From Liolophura sinensis (Eukaryota > Mollusca > Polyplacophora > Chitonida > Chitonidae), in contig NC_088303.1 in assembly GCF_032854445.1 (NCBI RefSeq), positions 26,729,501 to 26,793,500 on the forward strand: 64,000 nt of DNA, in the 5' to 3' direction. The translations under genes and the position numbers were made by a program. Shown here one piece after another: positions 1 through 11,325 of this stretch. Numbering within the stretch: the first letter of the stretch is position 1; each line of letters starts with the position of its first letter. The notes beneath the pieces are model-generated. The model made no database searches, had not been told where the DNA came from, and saw only the letters and a list, made by a program, of their open reading frames with translations.

Positions 1-1071
1 GAAATAACAGTGTAACCTGTGTGGTGTGCTTGAGGAATATGAATTTTATCGCAGATTACATGCCTTTGCCATGTCACATAGCCTAGAGCTTGCCCTGTTA
101 ACATGACTGTGTCACATGTAGGAAAGTTTGTTAGTTTACTTGCCAAATGCCAGTGGTTTAATCTAAGAACTCAAGTTTCCTCCACCCATGACACTAAGTG
201 CCAAAATGAAACATCCTTGAATGCAGCGTTGTCAGTCAATCAAACCATACCATTAAAAATACTGGTCAGAATACTGAATGTATCATCTGTCAAACTGTTT
301 TATGGCTCAATTAGTGTAGCTCTTAGATTTCTACTCTACTTGGTAACAAACAAACTCTAATCCCTCTCCTTTATATCTCTTTGTACATCAGTGATACAGT
401 ACATGTGGCTAGACTGTCTCTTGTTACCGTCTGTCCAATAACATGAATAGAAGCATGTCTTATTTATTTTGTTTTTGTTTTTTTTCTCTGTTTTTTCTTT
501 ACTACTCTGATGCATGCTGTTTTTGTTTTGTTTTCTTTTCTATTCTGATACATGCAAGCTTTATTTTGCCACTTAGATATCTTGCTTGTTTTCATTACTT
601 GCATGCTTATATTTACCATTTTTTATGGATGTTGTAGTATATACATGCACATGTATGTGTAGCATGTACAGTATAATGCTTTTATTTAAATATTATTTTA
701 TATGATAAAAAACGACTTTGAATTAGTTTGTGAGTATATGCTAAATATAGAAATTGACTAGTAAGAAAAGTATGTGAAAACTGTATTTATTTAATAGTGT
801 TTTGTGCTGTAGCAATAAATTTTGAAAGGTATATGTATACAGCTGTATTTACATGTAAGATGTAGTCAAGGATGTGTGGTGGTCTGCATAACATAAATAC
901 TGTGAGTCTGTTGTGAATCTGTTAATATGCAGTAAAATGCTATTATTTTTCAAGCCAGGTGACAGTTTTAGTTGTAGGGTGACGATTATATCGTGACTTT
1001 TTAAAAATTTAATGTTTAAGTTGAAATAAGTACATTTATAAGAGTCTAAACAAGTTGTGTCTTAATTCCAG
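1..1071. other. Intron (upstream part), no coding seen
   Basis: AT-rich DNA immediately before the acceptor at 1070-1071. Short open frames here lack splice context and sequence character. It is most likely intron of the coiled-coil gene. I see no repeat family in it. Confidence 0.5.
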
Positions 1072-4000
1072 TCTCAGAAGTCAGAATCAGGAAAGAGGTC
1101 ACTTGCTGCTCAGATTTCCAGATTGAGACGAGAAATTGAAACCCTTCAAAGGGAGCTGAGCATTGCACACGAAAAGCGAGATATTTGGGAGCATCGCTAT
1201 GAGGAGAGGAAAGTGCGGACAAAAGCCAAGCTCTTGAAAGCCAGGTATTTGAGGGCTTGTTTCAGTCTTAGACATTGTGGGATGTTCATTGAAGCACATG
1301 AATTACATGTAGCCATAAGATTGGCAATGAACAAGGTGTGAGGGAAGCTGTGGTGGCCTGCATGATTGGTGAAGGTGTAGAGTGATGATGATGGATATAA
1401 GCATGGATGATTGGCCATGAACAAGGTGTGAGGGAAGCTGTGGTGGCCTGTATGATTGGTGAAGGTGTAGAGTGATGATGATGGATATAAGCATGGATGA
1501 TTGGCAATGAACAAGGTGTGAGGGAAGCTGTGGTGGCCTGCATGATTGGTGAAGGTGTAGAGTGATGATGATGGATATAAGCATGGATGGTTGGCATTGA
1601 ACAAGGTGTGAGGGAAGCTGTGGTGGCCTGCATGATTGGTGAAGGTGTAGAGTGATGATGATGGATATAAGCATGGATGATTGGCATTGAACAAGGTGTG
1701 AGGGAAGCTGTGGTGGCCTGCATGATTGGTGAAGGTGTAGAGTGATGATGATGGATATAAGCATGGATGATTGGCAATGAACAAGGTGTGAGGGAAGCTG
1801 TGGTGGCCTGCATGATTGGTGAAGGTGTAGAGTGATGATGATGGATATAAGCATGGATGATTGGCATTGAACAAGGTGTGAGGGAAGCTGTGGTGGCCTG
1901 CATGATTGGTGAAGGTGTAGAGTGATGATGATGGATATAAGCATGGATGATTGGCAATGAACAAGGTGTGAGGGAAGCTGTGGTGGCCTGCATGATTGGT
2001 GAAGGTGTAGAGTGATGATGATGGATATAAGCATGGATGATTGGCCATGAACAAGGTGTGAGGGAAGCTGTGGTGGCCTGCATGATTGGTGAAGGTGTAG
2101 AGTGATGATGATGGATATAAGCATGGATGATTGGCATTGAACAAGGTGTGAGGGAAGCTGTGGTGGCCTGCATGATTGGTGAAGGTGTAGAGTGATGATG
2201 ATGGATATAAGCATGGATGATTGGCAATGAACAAGGTGTGAGGGAAGCTGTGGTGGCCTGCATGATTGGTGAAGTTGTAGTGGGATGATGATGGATATAA
2301 ACATGGATGATTGGCAATGAACAGGGTGTGAGGGAAGCTGTGGTGGCCTACATGATTGGTGGAGGTGTAGAGTGATGATGATGGATATAAGCATGGATGA
2401 TTGGCCATGAACAAGGTGTGAGGGAAGCTGTGATGGCCTGGTGATTGGTGAAGTTGTACTGGGATGATGATGGATATAAGCATGGATGATTGGCAATGAA
2501 CAGGGTGTGAGGGAAGCTGTGGTGGCCTGCCTGATTGGTGAAGGTGTAGAGTGATGATGATGGATATAAGCATGGATGATTGGCAATGAACAGGGTGTGA
2601 GGGAAGCTGTGGTGGCCTGCCTGATTGGTGAAGGTGTAGAGTGATGATGATGGATATAAGCATGGATGATTGGCAATGAACAAGGTGTGAGGGAAGCTGT
2701 GGTGGCCTGCATGATTGGTGAAGGCGTAGTGGGATGATGATGGATATAAGCATGGATGATTGGCAATGAACAAGGTGTGAGGGAAGCTGTGATGGCCTGC
2801 ATGATTGGTGAAGGTGTAGAGTGATGATGATGGATATAAGCATGGATGATTGGCCATGAACAAGGTGTGAGGGAAGCTGTGATGGCCTGCTGATTGGGGA
2901 AGTTGTAGTGGGATGATGATGGATATAAGCATGGATGATTGGCCATGAACAAGGTGTGAGGGAAGCTGTGATGGCCTGGTGATTGGTGAAGTTGTACTGG
3001 GATGATGATGGATATAAGCATGGATGATTGGCAATGAACAGGGTGTGAGGGAAGCTGTGGTGGCCTGCCTGATTGGTGAAGGTGTAGAGTGATGATGATG
3101 GATATAAGCATGGATGATTGGCAATGAACAAGGTGTGAGGGAAGCTGTGGTGGCCTGCATGATTGGTGAAGGCGTAGTGGGATGATGATGGATATAAGCA
3201 TGGATGATTGGCAATGAACAAGGTGTGAGGGAAGCTGTGATGGCCTGCATGATTGGTGAAGGTGTAGAGTGATGATGATGGATATAAGCATGGATGATTG
3301 GCCATGAACAAGGTGTGAGGGAAGCTGTGGTGGCCTGCTGATTGGTGAAGTTGTAGTGAGATGATAATGGATATAAGCATGGATGATTGGCAATGAACAA
3401 GGTGTGAGGAAAGCTGTGGTGGCCTGCATGATTGGTGAAGGTGTAGCGGGATAATGATGGATATAAGCATGGATGATTGGCAGTGAACAAGGTGTGAGGA
3501 AAGCTGTGATGGCCTACATGATTGGTGAAGGTGTAGTTGGATAATGATGGATGTAAGCATGGATGATTGGCAATGAACAAGGCATCAGGGAAGCTGTAAT
3601 AGACTGCATGATTGGTGAAGGTGTAGTGGGATAATGATGGATATAAGCATGGATGATTGGCAATAAGTAATGCTGATATAGTCATGTCAAGGCATTCATG
3701 TTTAAACACACATTGCAAACACATTTGTATGTTTCAAATTACATTCTACAGCCAGATTTTACTGAATGTTTCTGATTTTAAACCCAGACAGGGGTCAGCC
3801 CCTTGAAGACTCCCTTGTTGTCAGAGTGAATAAATGGAACTTTCTGACCATCATGACTTTCCGTTATATTACACAAATGTGACCAGATTTCTATATGTAG
3901 TTACAACACCTATAGCATATTCAGTCCTACATGGTAGCAGCCATTGTAACACACATAAATGTGGCTGTGATACAAACTGTCATGCGATACCATCAGTTGC

Positions 4001-6197
4001 AGTCACTAACATGGTAATTCCTTCATATTTCACAGGGAGTTCTACTCCAATGAACATAACAAGCTGAAAGACCAACTGGGGAAGATCGGAGATGACTTGG
4101 AAATGACCCGCTCAACACTCAACAAGGAGTTAGAATGGCGAACCAAGATAGATGAAAGTCACAAACGGCTGCTGAGTGAAAAACGTGATCTGCTGACACA
4201 GTGAGTACCGTACAGCATTTTTTATGTTTAAAGACATCCAAAGCATTTGTTGCTTGACCTTGACAGCATTTTACATTTGACCTTGGTATTTTGGACATCT
4301 GCCATAGACAGCTACATGTATTAACAAATAATCTTAACAGCAGTTTTCCCATGATCTTTTAGGAACAAATTCTACTGCAGTTAATATAACCTTGACATCT
4401 AACACACGACCTTGACATGTGGTTTGCAAGCTAACAGTATTCATCTCATTATATTGACTTTCATCTTTACAATAAACTGACCTTCTCTGCTCTGTATTTA
4501 TATGTTGTACCTTGGAAGCATTTTGGACATGACCAGTTAATACACACATTCCAGAGACGACCTGATAGTGATATGTTGTGTTTAGGAATCATTCTGCATG
4601 TTTATTATGAACTGGACGATAACTGATTTAGTCTCACCAACATTCAAAGGCATTTTTAAGTATGAAAAGAACATTTAACCTAATTACAGTTTTCAAAAAA
4701 TTTACCCATGAAATATGATCTTTTTATGGAGGTTGTTCTGCAGAAAGAAGCCAGTCATCCTAATAGAGTTTAGTGTTGTGAATATGAATCAAAGATACAG
4801 TGTGTTTACAAGCAAAAGGTTAGGAAAAAGTGGGTGCTTGAGTACCACAGAGGATGTCACAGGATAACAGGTTCATCATCTTAAGATTACTTCTTTTGAC
4901 ACTTTGCAACATGAAAGATTATCATCTACTTTGTAGACACCTAATATATGGAAGCAAGACTGATGATTTATCATACAATGTCAGTTCATAACTATTTTTT
5001 TTTTCTGGGGGAAAACTGTAAAATCTAGAGCAAGATGACAGGCCTTGTTACTATTTGTTTCACCTAAAATTGTGTCATTCTTAGGAGATTTCCACATGTG
5101 CCGAATGCTGCCTTATCTTGTAATTTTATTTATTTATCTTATGGCATGCAAACAAAAAGTGTCAACTACTGGTAGGTACTATAACCTCCACAGCTTGCCC
5201 GATTTGTTGCAGACTAGCGGAGAGGGAGGAATCGTGTCGCGACCTGGCTCGCCAGCTCTCTTTGACCGGGACACGCCTCTCTTACCAGGAAGGCGAGAAC
5301 ACACGTCTTCAGGAGAAGCTAGAAACTCTAACCCAGCAGAAACATATCCTCGATAAAAGTGTCAAGGAGTATCAGATGGAGAAACATCAGCAGGTAAGAC
5401 CATTCTGTGATGCACAGGTACATTGTAAACTATGATGCAGCTAAGCTAATTGTCAAGCAGGGAAAGTCTGTTTCTGAGGTATATATGCTGTAGTTCTTTT
5501 TTCACAGAAGATTCATTTGCATCAGTCCTGAAAACACTGGGATTTAGACAATGAAGATATTTTCTTAGTCAGAAATTATAACTCTCACTCAAGTTGATCT
5601 ATACCTATAAGTACCTTATGTTAAATTGTGCTAAACACATTTTTGACACCTGTTCGTAATGTACATCATCATTTGAAGTGGTGTTCTAGAGATTGTTTTG
5701 CATGTGTATTGCATCGGCATTCTAAGTGTACTCGTACTTTTCTTCATATTCAGAGAGTTTACAAAAGAAATGTGACAAATGAATGTAGGCCGTAAGAATT
5801 GGCTGCAGGATACGTTTGATATCACAGAGACCTAATGTAGCAGATATAGTGCAGTATTTGTGGAGTTGACAAAAAACATACAGACAGATTCATCACTTGT
5901 TTTTACACGACACAGATAATTCAGATTGATTAAGTCCAGTGCATTGTTGTTTTTGTGCAGATCCTGGCCCGGGCATTTTCCCCTGACCCTCACTTACAGA
6001 GTCTGACGGCTGCTACCAGTGGCATCGGGAACAGTATGGACTCCAGCTGGGACCCTGATCACCTGGCCGAGTCCGTGGCACGCCTTCCCAGCATGCCTCA
6101 GGAACAACACATAAATGGCTTCTTCGGTCATCATCTAGGAATTGAATTCAGCGGGAGTGAACGATCGTACGATTTCAATCATGAATTCGAAGCATGA
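1072..6197 (+). CDS. Coiled-coil protein, 3' part (last four exons)
   Basis: Exons 1072-1244, 4036-4200, 5213-5393 and 5961-6197 join in frame with AG acceptors and GT donors to give 251 residues ending at TGA 6195-6197. Phases (2, 2, 0) agree at every junction. The first 175 or so residues are highly charged and heptad-rich (for example LRREIETLQRELSIAHEKR and LQEKLETLTQQKHILDKSVK), typical of a long parallel coiled coil. The C-terminal exon turns to a Pro/Ser/Gly-containing, acidic, probably disordered tail ending FNHEFEA. The 5' end lies outside the window, since the first visible exon starts at an acceptor. I do not recognise the family; cytoskeletal or centrosomal coiled-coil proteins look like this, but that is only a guess. 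The first intron seen holds a 90-bp satellite. An AATAAA at 6740-6745 is a candidate poly(A) signal. Confidence 0.72.
1319..3665. repeat. 90-bp tandem satellite, about 26 units
   Basis: A 90-bp unit (it contains AGGGAAGCTGTGGTGGCCTG and GATGATGATGGATATAAGCA) repeats head to tail. The first twelve or so units are exactly 90 bp apart; later units are 88-90 bp. The array begins about 75 bp after the donor at 1245 and ends about 370 bp before the next exon, so it is intronic. Because 90 is divisible by three and the unit has no stop in several minus-strand frames, very long antisense open frames run through it (30-residue period). Units differ at recurring diagnostic sites: TTGGCAATGA, TTGGCCATGA or TTGGCATTGA, and GAAGGTGTAGAGTG versus GAAGTTGTAGTGGG. 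Confidence 0.97.
4201..5212. other. Intron of coiled-coil gene, nothing recognised
   Basis: AT-rich intron between exons ending 4200 (donor GTGAGT) and starting 5213 (acceptor TTGCAG). No repeat family or RNA gene recognised. Confidence 0.6.
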
Positions 6198-6739
6198 TTG
6201 ATTCTGTAAGTCTCTCAAAGCAAATGTGACTGCCAGTCTTAGTAAACACAGAAGTGTATAGGAAGTAAACATCTATGGACTTCACTCACAATTTCCTGTG
6301 CAGTCTCATAGCAGGTTTCAACTGAATAGTTTACACTTGACAAATCAAGGCTTTTTTTTGAAAAACTAACTTTATTCATGCAGGTTTAGATGTTAGACCT
6401 GACCTGTGAGGGAAGTTGGTAGATGTTTATTCACTGCAAGCATGTACATTTACTAAGACTAATAACACTACATGCCTGAGGTTAGGATCTTGTGCTGATT
6501 GCATTGTTCATGCCACATTTATAAGCCAAAAAAACATTTCCCTGCATATCTGGTTATGATTTCATGCTAGAAATCGAGGAGAAAATCAAAACTAATCATT
6601 GTTGATGAAGCCATTGGTCTCATAAGTGAAGTTTGTTTTGCAGGACCTTAAGATGCAAAACGGAACAAGCCATCCTTTTCATGTTCATTTGAAGTACTAT
6701 GGAAATTGTTTTGTTTGACACAAACTGTTGTTTGATATT

Positions 6740-6745
6740 AATAAA
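6740..6745 (+). terminator. Candidate poly(A) signal AATAAA
   Basis: An AATAAA hexamer about 540 nt after the coiled-coil stop codon. This is a plausible 3'UTR length, but AATAAA is common in AT-rich DNA. Confidence 0.3.
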
Positions 6746-9700
6746 TCAAAATGATAGCCATTATAGTATACAGTTTGAGTCAGAAAGTACTCAGGCGCCA
6801 TTTAAACTTTTATACCCACCCACCTAAATACCTACCTACCTGTATTAATTATGTATTCATGTATATACATATGTCTCCTTATTTATGTATAGATTTTTGT
6901 ACATTTAGATTTGTGCTCTTACATATATTTTCACACATTTATTCATCCAGATACATTGGTGTATATAGTTGGCATATATACATGAGCATCTACATTTATT
7001 TCTAGGTTTTAATTTTTACACAGTACATTCCATATCATTGTTTTCATATTAACGTCCAGACAAATGTCATTTACCATTTTGATACAAAGTTTATTTTTGT
7101 ACTTACATGTTAGAGATACATGATTACCAAATCATGTCTTCATTCTTTTCATTTGTCTTTTGTTTGGTTTTTTTCATCTGGCGCAGAGTGCAAGATGATC
7201 TTAGCTCATTGGTCTTTTTTTTTCTGAACATAAAAGTTTTGTATTTTCAGATTTTTGTTATAAATTTAGATGCTCTGTAAATGTTTTCAGTTTGGCAAAA
7301 ACCATAATTATCATAGTAACTATTTGGAAACTTCCATTTTAGAAAAACAAATGTCTTTATCAGTAAGCATTTATTTTTTTATTATTTTATATTTATAAAT
7401 TTTAAATTTGAAAAGTAATACATGTATTTGCCCACCATCCACTGAATGCCTGATATCTGGTTATTGGTTAAGAGTGGTTTTATTGTTGTTTGTTTGGTTA
7501 GATTTATGTTTTACGTCGCCAACTCAGTACCTTTCCAACTGTGATAGACGAAACAGCGAGCAGCAAACAGATATAACATGTAATGCCATTGGTCTGACTG
7601 TAATGAGGGGACTAATCACTTAATATAAAGTCCAGTGTTCTCCTTTCCTCAGGTAATTGCCTTGGAAACAGTTATACTGTATTTCACCTTAAATTTGGCA
7701 TGTAAAAGCGCACTGTCAAAACCACTTAGAGGCCTTAACATTCTTCTTTTGATGCAAGGATTTAAGTTTGTCTGATAACAAATCAATCAAACTTCTCAAT
7801 AAACTGTTACATGCACAATTTAATGAACTTATAAGGTGGACGAATCAAGGAAAATGTGTCATTTGAATAATACTACTAGACTTAAGGTGAATACAGTATT
7901 CTGACTTACGTTTATTATCCAGATGTGAAGTGTTAGGTTTTGGGGACGGAAAACTTGGTTGTATTGTGTAATGACGTTATTAGTCTTGATTTTCATGGGG
8001 GAAAAATGTACTGATACTGACAGATCATGTACATCTCTGTTTCTTCCTCATCTGTTTTACCTTAACATTGTGACCATTTTTGAGAATCTTTGCTATTAAG
8101 GTAGGCAGTCTAGCCTTCGGTTATACCTAGCTCTCTGCCATGGGTTTAAGCGCATAATATGATCTCTGTTATGTTATCAGAGTAGACATTTATTATCATA
8201 AAGTTTTGGTCATATCATCCAAACAATGACCTAGATTCAGATGACCTCATAGTAATATATACAGAATTCTCAAAGGCAGTATTAGGCTAGCCTTAGTGAT
8301 GTCATCATCAGCAATTCTCATAATACTCTCGACCCTGTTATTCTTCCATATGTCTAGATTCATGTACGCTTTGACTTTTTCGATTGCTTTTTACAAAGTT
8401 TGCATTTTCTACTATAGTAGCTATTAAGCGTCTTTCTTTTACTTGTTTCTCTGTAATAGCACTTTCTAGTAGAATGAACATCTAGGCTTACAAGTGGGGA
8501 ACAAACAAGGAACTTGTAATTCACCTCTGTATTCAAGATGAAACCTGAAAATTCAACAGTACCTATAAAATATCTACAGGTATATTTCTCACTTCTCTTT
8601 TTCTTTTAATTTATCTCGTTCAAATATGTAAATCTGTATGAATAGTTGACTTATATCAAAAAAGTATTTCTAGCACAGCATTGCTTGCTCAGAGGTTACC
8701 TTATTTTGAGAATATGTACTTAGAACAGGAAAGGTTCCCATTACTTTGTATAAAGCTGAACAGATGTGTTGAATAATATATTCTTTTGCTTTGGCCTGTC
8801 AGTGGGTTATGTACACTGCACATTTAAAATTAGACATAAACTTCAAGAATGATTTATAGTGACTAAAAAATTAAACATTGTTTAATAAACAGTACATACA
8901 AATCATCCTGAAATGTCATTTGATGATAAGGCATTTTGAAAATACATGTATAATACCCATCACACAAACTTTTCCCATAAACACAAAACAATGGTTTTCC
9001 AAACAAACTACTTGAATGCCCCTCGCATTCCAAATATGGTATGGCAACAGATTTTTGCTTCCATTAGAAAACACATGAAAATTTTCTGTATTTGTTAATA
9101 TGTATTTTTATTGCTGCATCTGGCGTAGATCTACACAGATGTTTGAAACAGTGTTGTATTTATGTGCGTGTTCATTCCTATATTGTACATGTACCTAGGC
9201 TTCCTAACCGTCCAGTATGTATATATTTGTATGCATGTATTATCATTATACACTGAAGATCTGTGCTTATAAACTATTTTGTACGGTATTTTGTACATCA
9301 CACCCTGTTTGTATAATTCGTCCTCAATCTGTCTCGTATGTTATGAATGTACATCATAATGAAAGAAAACATTACCATCTCTGTGAGTCAAGGTAAAAAT
9401 TGTATTTAAGGAGCTAGTCGAGTGAAATAGCCTTTGAGTTTTTGGAGAAAACTACCTAATAAGGATTGAATATTTGTAATATCCATTTTTTTTTTAAACA
9501 TTATAAATGATTATCCTTCGTAAACTACTTTGTGAGAATTTCTCGTGAATTTGTACCTTACAGATTTATGATTGAATACACGTCAGCTTACCCTCCCCTC
9601 CCCTTGCTCTTTAAAGAGTAGAAAGGGGGTAGGGTATGTGAATGTACAGGTGTTTTACATGTAAGGCAAAAGTAGTAATAAATGAGAATAATATGTTTGG

Positions 9701-10034
9701 TCACCGATTGACATGGAGCATTTCTGTTCAGCAAGGCTGATATTATTCAAGGCTGATTATCTGGTATATATTATATCTTAAACCTATTCTTTCTTTGTCT
9801 CTTTTAAAGCAGGGTTTAATTACACAAACAATTTGGCTTTATTATTAAGATGAAATATGGCAACACATGTATGTCAACATTGTACGGAGTTTTGACAGAA
9901 ACCTGCCCTTCTGAATACATTCATTAAACAGATGTATGTCCCAGATGGACGTTCCATACTTGCGTGGCCTTTTCCATTCATATTGTTTGTGATAAGTTAC
10001 ATGTTTATGGATTTATGTGGGCCAAGTTACATTA

Positions 10035-10267
10035 GCTTTATTTACTTATTTGGCTGAAGTTTTACGCCATCTCTAATGTAATTACGAATATTTCACTCAT
10101 ACATGCCCGAGGGCGACCCACAGTCATCCGCAGTTTGGTATTAAACGTTCCCATGTACGACCGGCGAGGTCGCCAGCATGAACTGGACTTACAACGACTG
10201 GTTTGGTTAGAGGCTGCTGGATCATTGCGCCGCACTGGCACGCTGACCACTAGGCCAGGGAGGCCAC
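10035..10267 (-). mobile_element. SINE-A copy (tRNA-derived)
   Basis: On the minus strand the copy starts with a tRNA-like head (GTGGCCTCCCTGGCCTAGTG, a good box A) and continues through the family's TCCAGTTCATGCTGGC region to the GGCGTAAAACttCAgc tail near 10040. It is diverged, with an AATAAA-type 3' end. It matches the full-length copy at 38224-38499 in reverse orientation. Confidence 0.8.
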
Positions 10268-10317
10268 TTCTTACACTATAAGTGTATGGATATAAACGTG
10301 ACCTGCACCAGTGAGTG

Positions 10318-10780
10318 TTGTGTGACTTCCACTGATATCCGGCTGCTGTTGAGATGAGAAGGTTGTGAGCTCAGATCTGACGTCCAGCTGCCCTGAGACG
10401 AGAAGGTCGTGATCTCTGGCCCCGGGATCTTAGACAAATTTCAAAATCACTTTAAAATGTTGCTTGACAATGTAAATTCTGGGTAAGTTATGTAAAATAA
10501 ATTTCAGCTAAAATAACGGAAAGGACCATACAAAATTTAATGATTGAAATTCTGACTTAAGTCTAGCATCGCTTCGTTATCCCATGGCTAGATCTGACGT
10601 CAGCTAGTATCCCATTGTTTGAGACAAGAAAGTTTTGAGTTCAGATCTGACCTCCATTTGTATCCTTTCTCCGAGACAAGAAGGTTGTACATGTAAGCTC
10701 AGATCTGACCTCTGCTGATATCCCTCTGCCGTGAGACGAGAAGGTTGTGAGCTCAGATCTGACCTCCACTGGTACAGTGT
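10318..10780. repeat. Degenerate ~54-bp tandem repeat with box-B-like core
   Basis: Five to six diverged units, each carrying GAGACGAGAAGGTTGTGAGC followed by TCAGATCTGACC. Units are clear at 10330-10440 and 10600-10770 and unclear between. The core resembles a tRNA T-arm (compare GGTTTCGAATCTAACC at 10820-10837, just after the array), so the array may have grown from a tRNA-like or SINE head. That origin is inference. Confidence 0.6.
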
Positions 10781-11325
10781 ATCTCCCTAGTGTCGTCGGT
10801 TTTAAGCGATATGGTCATGGTTTCGAATCTAACCACTTGTATGCCTCTTCTTGCGTCAGGTCATAAAAGTTCAGTTGACCATGGAACTTTCACTGACACT
10901 TCCGTGTTTTTGATAATGACTAAAGTTTATTGTTTGGAGTAATCACACTTCAAAACTCCATGTTTCTGGAAAATCGGAATTCAAAAGGATCAGCTGACAT
11001 CACTCTGCCAAACTGTAAAAAAAAATCCACAAGATCAATACCCAATCATCAATCCATCTGTAGACAAACACTTTCGACTCCACATTTGCCAGCGTGTGTA
11101 AATCCACGGGAAGGTAGCCACGTTGTAAGTCGCGAACAAAGGACATGCATGACTTTACATTCACGAGTAAGGTTATTGTCCCACTGTCCGGGCTTACAAG
11201 GAGCAGTCGCCGGCTGAGCGAGTAAGCATCGCTCCAGCTGCCGCCCGCTGTGATCGACCGTCTTCTCTGCGGTGATCTGTAACCCCTTGTCTGTTGATCA
11301 ATCCGGTATCGTCACCCCCACCAGT

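Larger units (their letters stand above)
6198..11325. other. Intergenic spacer with 3'UTR and SINE, no gene seen
   Basis: About 5 kb between the coiled-coil stop codon and the start codon of SUMF-like gene 1. It probably includes the 3'UTR of the former. It contains a minus-oriented SINE (10035-10267) and a degenerate tandem repeat (10318-10780). The last few hundred bases before 11326 are more GC-rich and may hold the promoter and 5'UTR of SUMF-like gene 1. I see no coding exon. Confidence 0.55.

Noticed and set aside
1197-3560. 787-codon minus-strand open frame with 30-residue repeats, looking like a repetitive protein.
   Set aside because: It is the antisense of the intronic 90-bp satellite. 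The period is a multiple of three, several other antisense frames are also open, and it overlaps an exon on the other strand.
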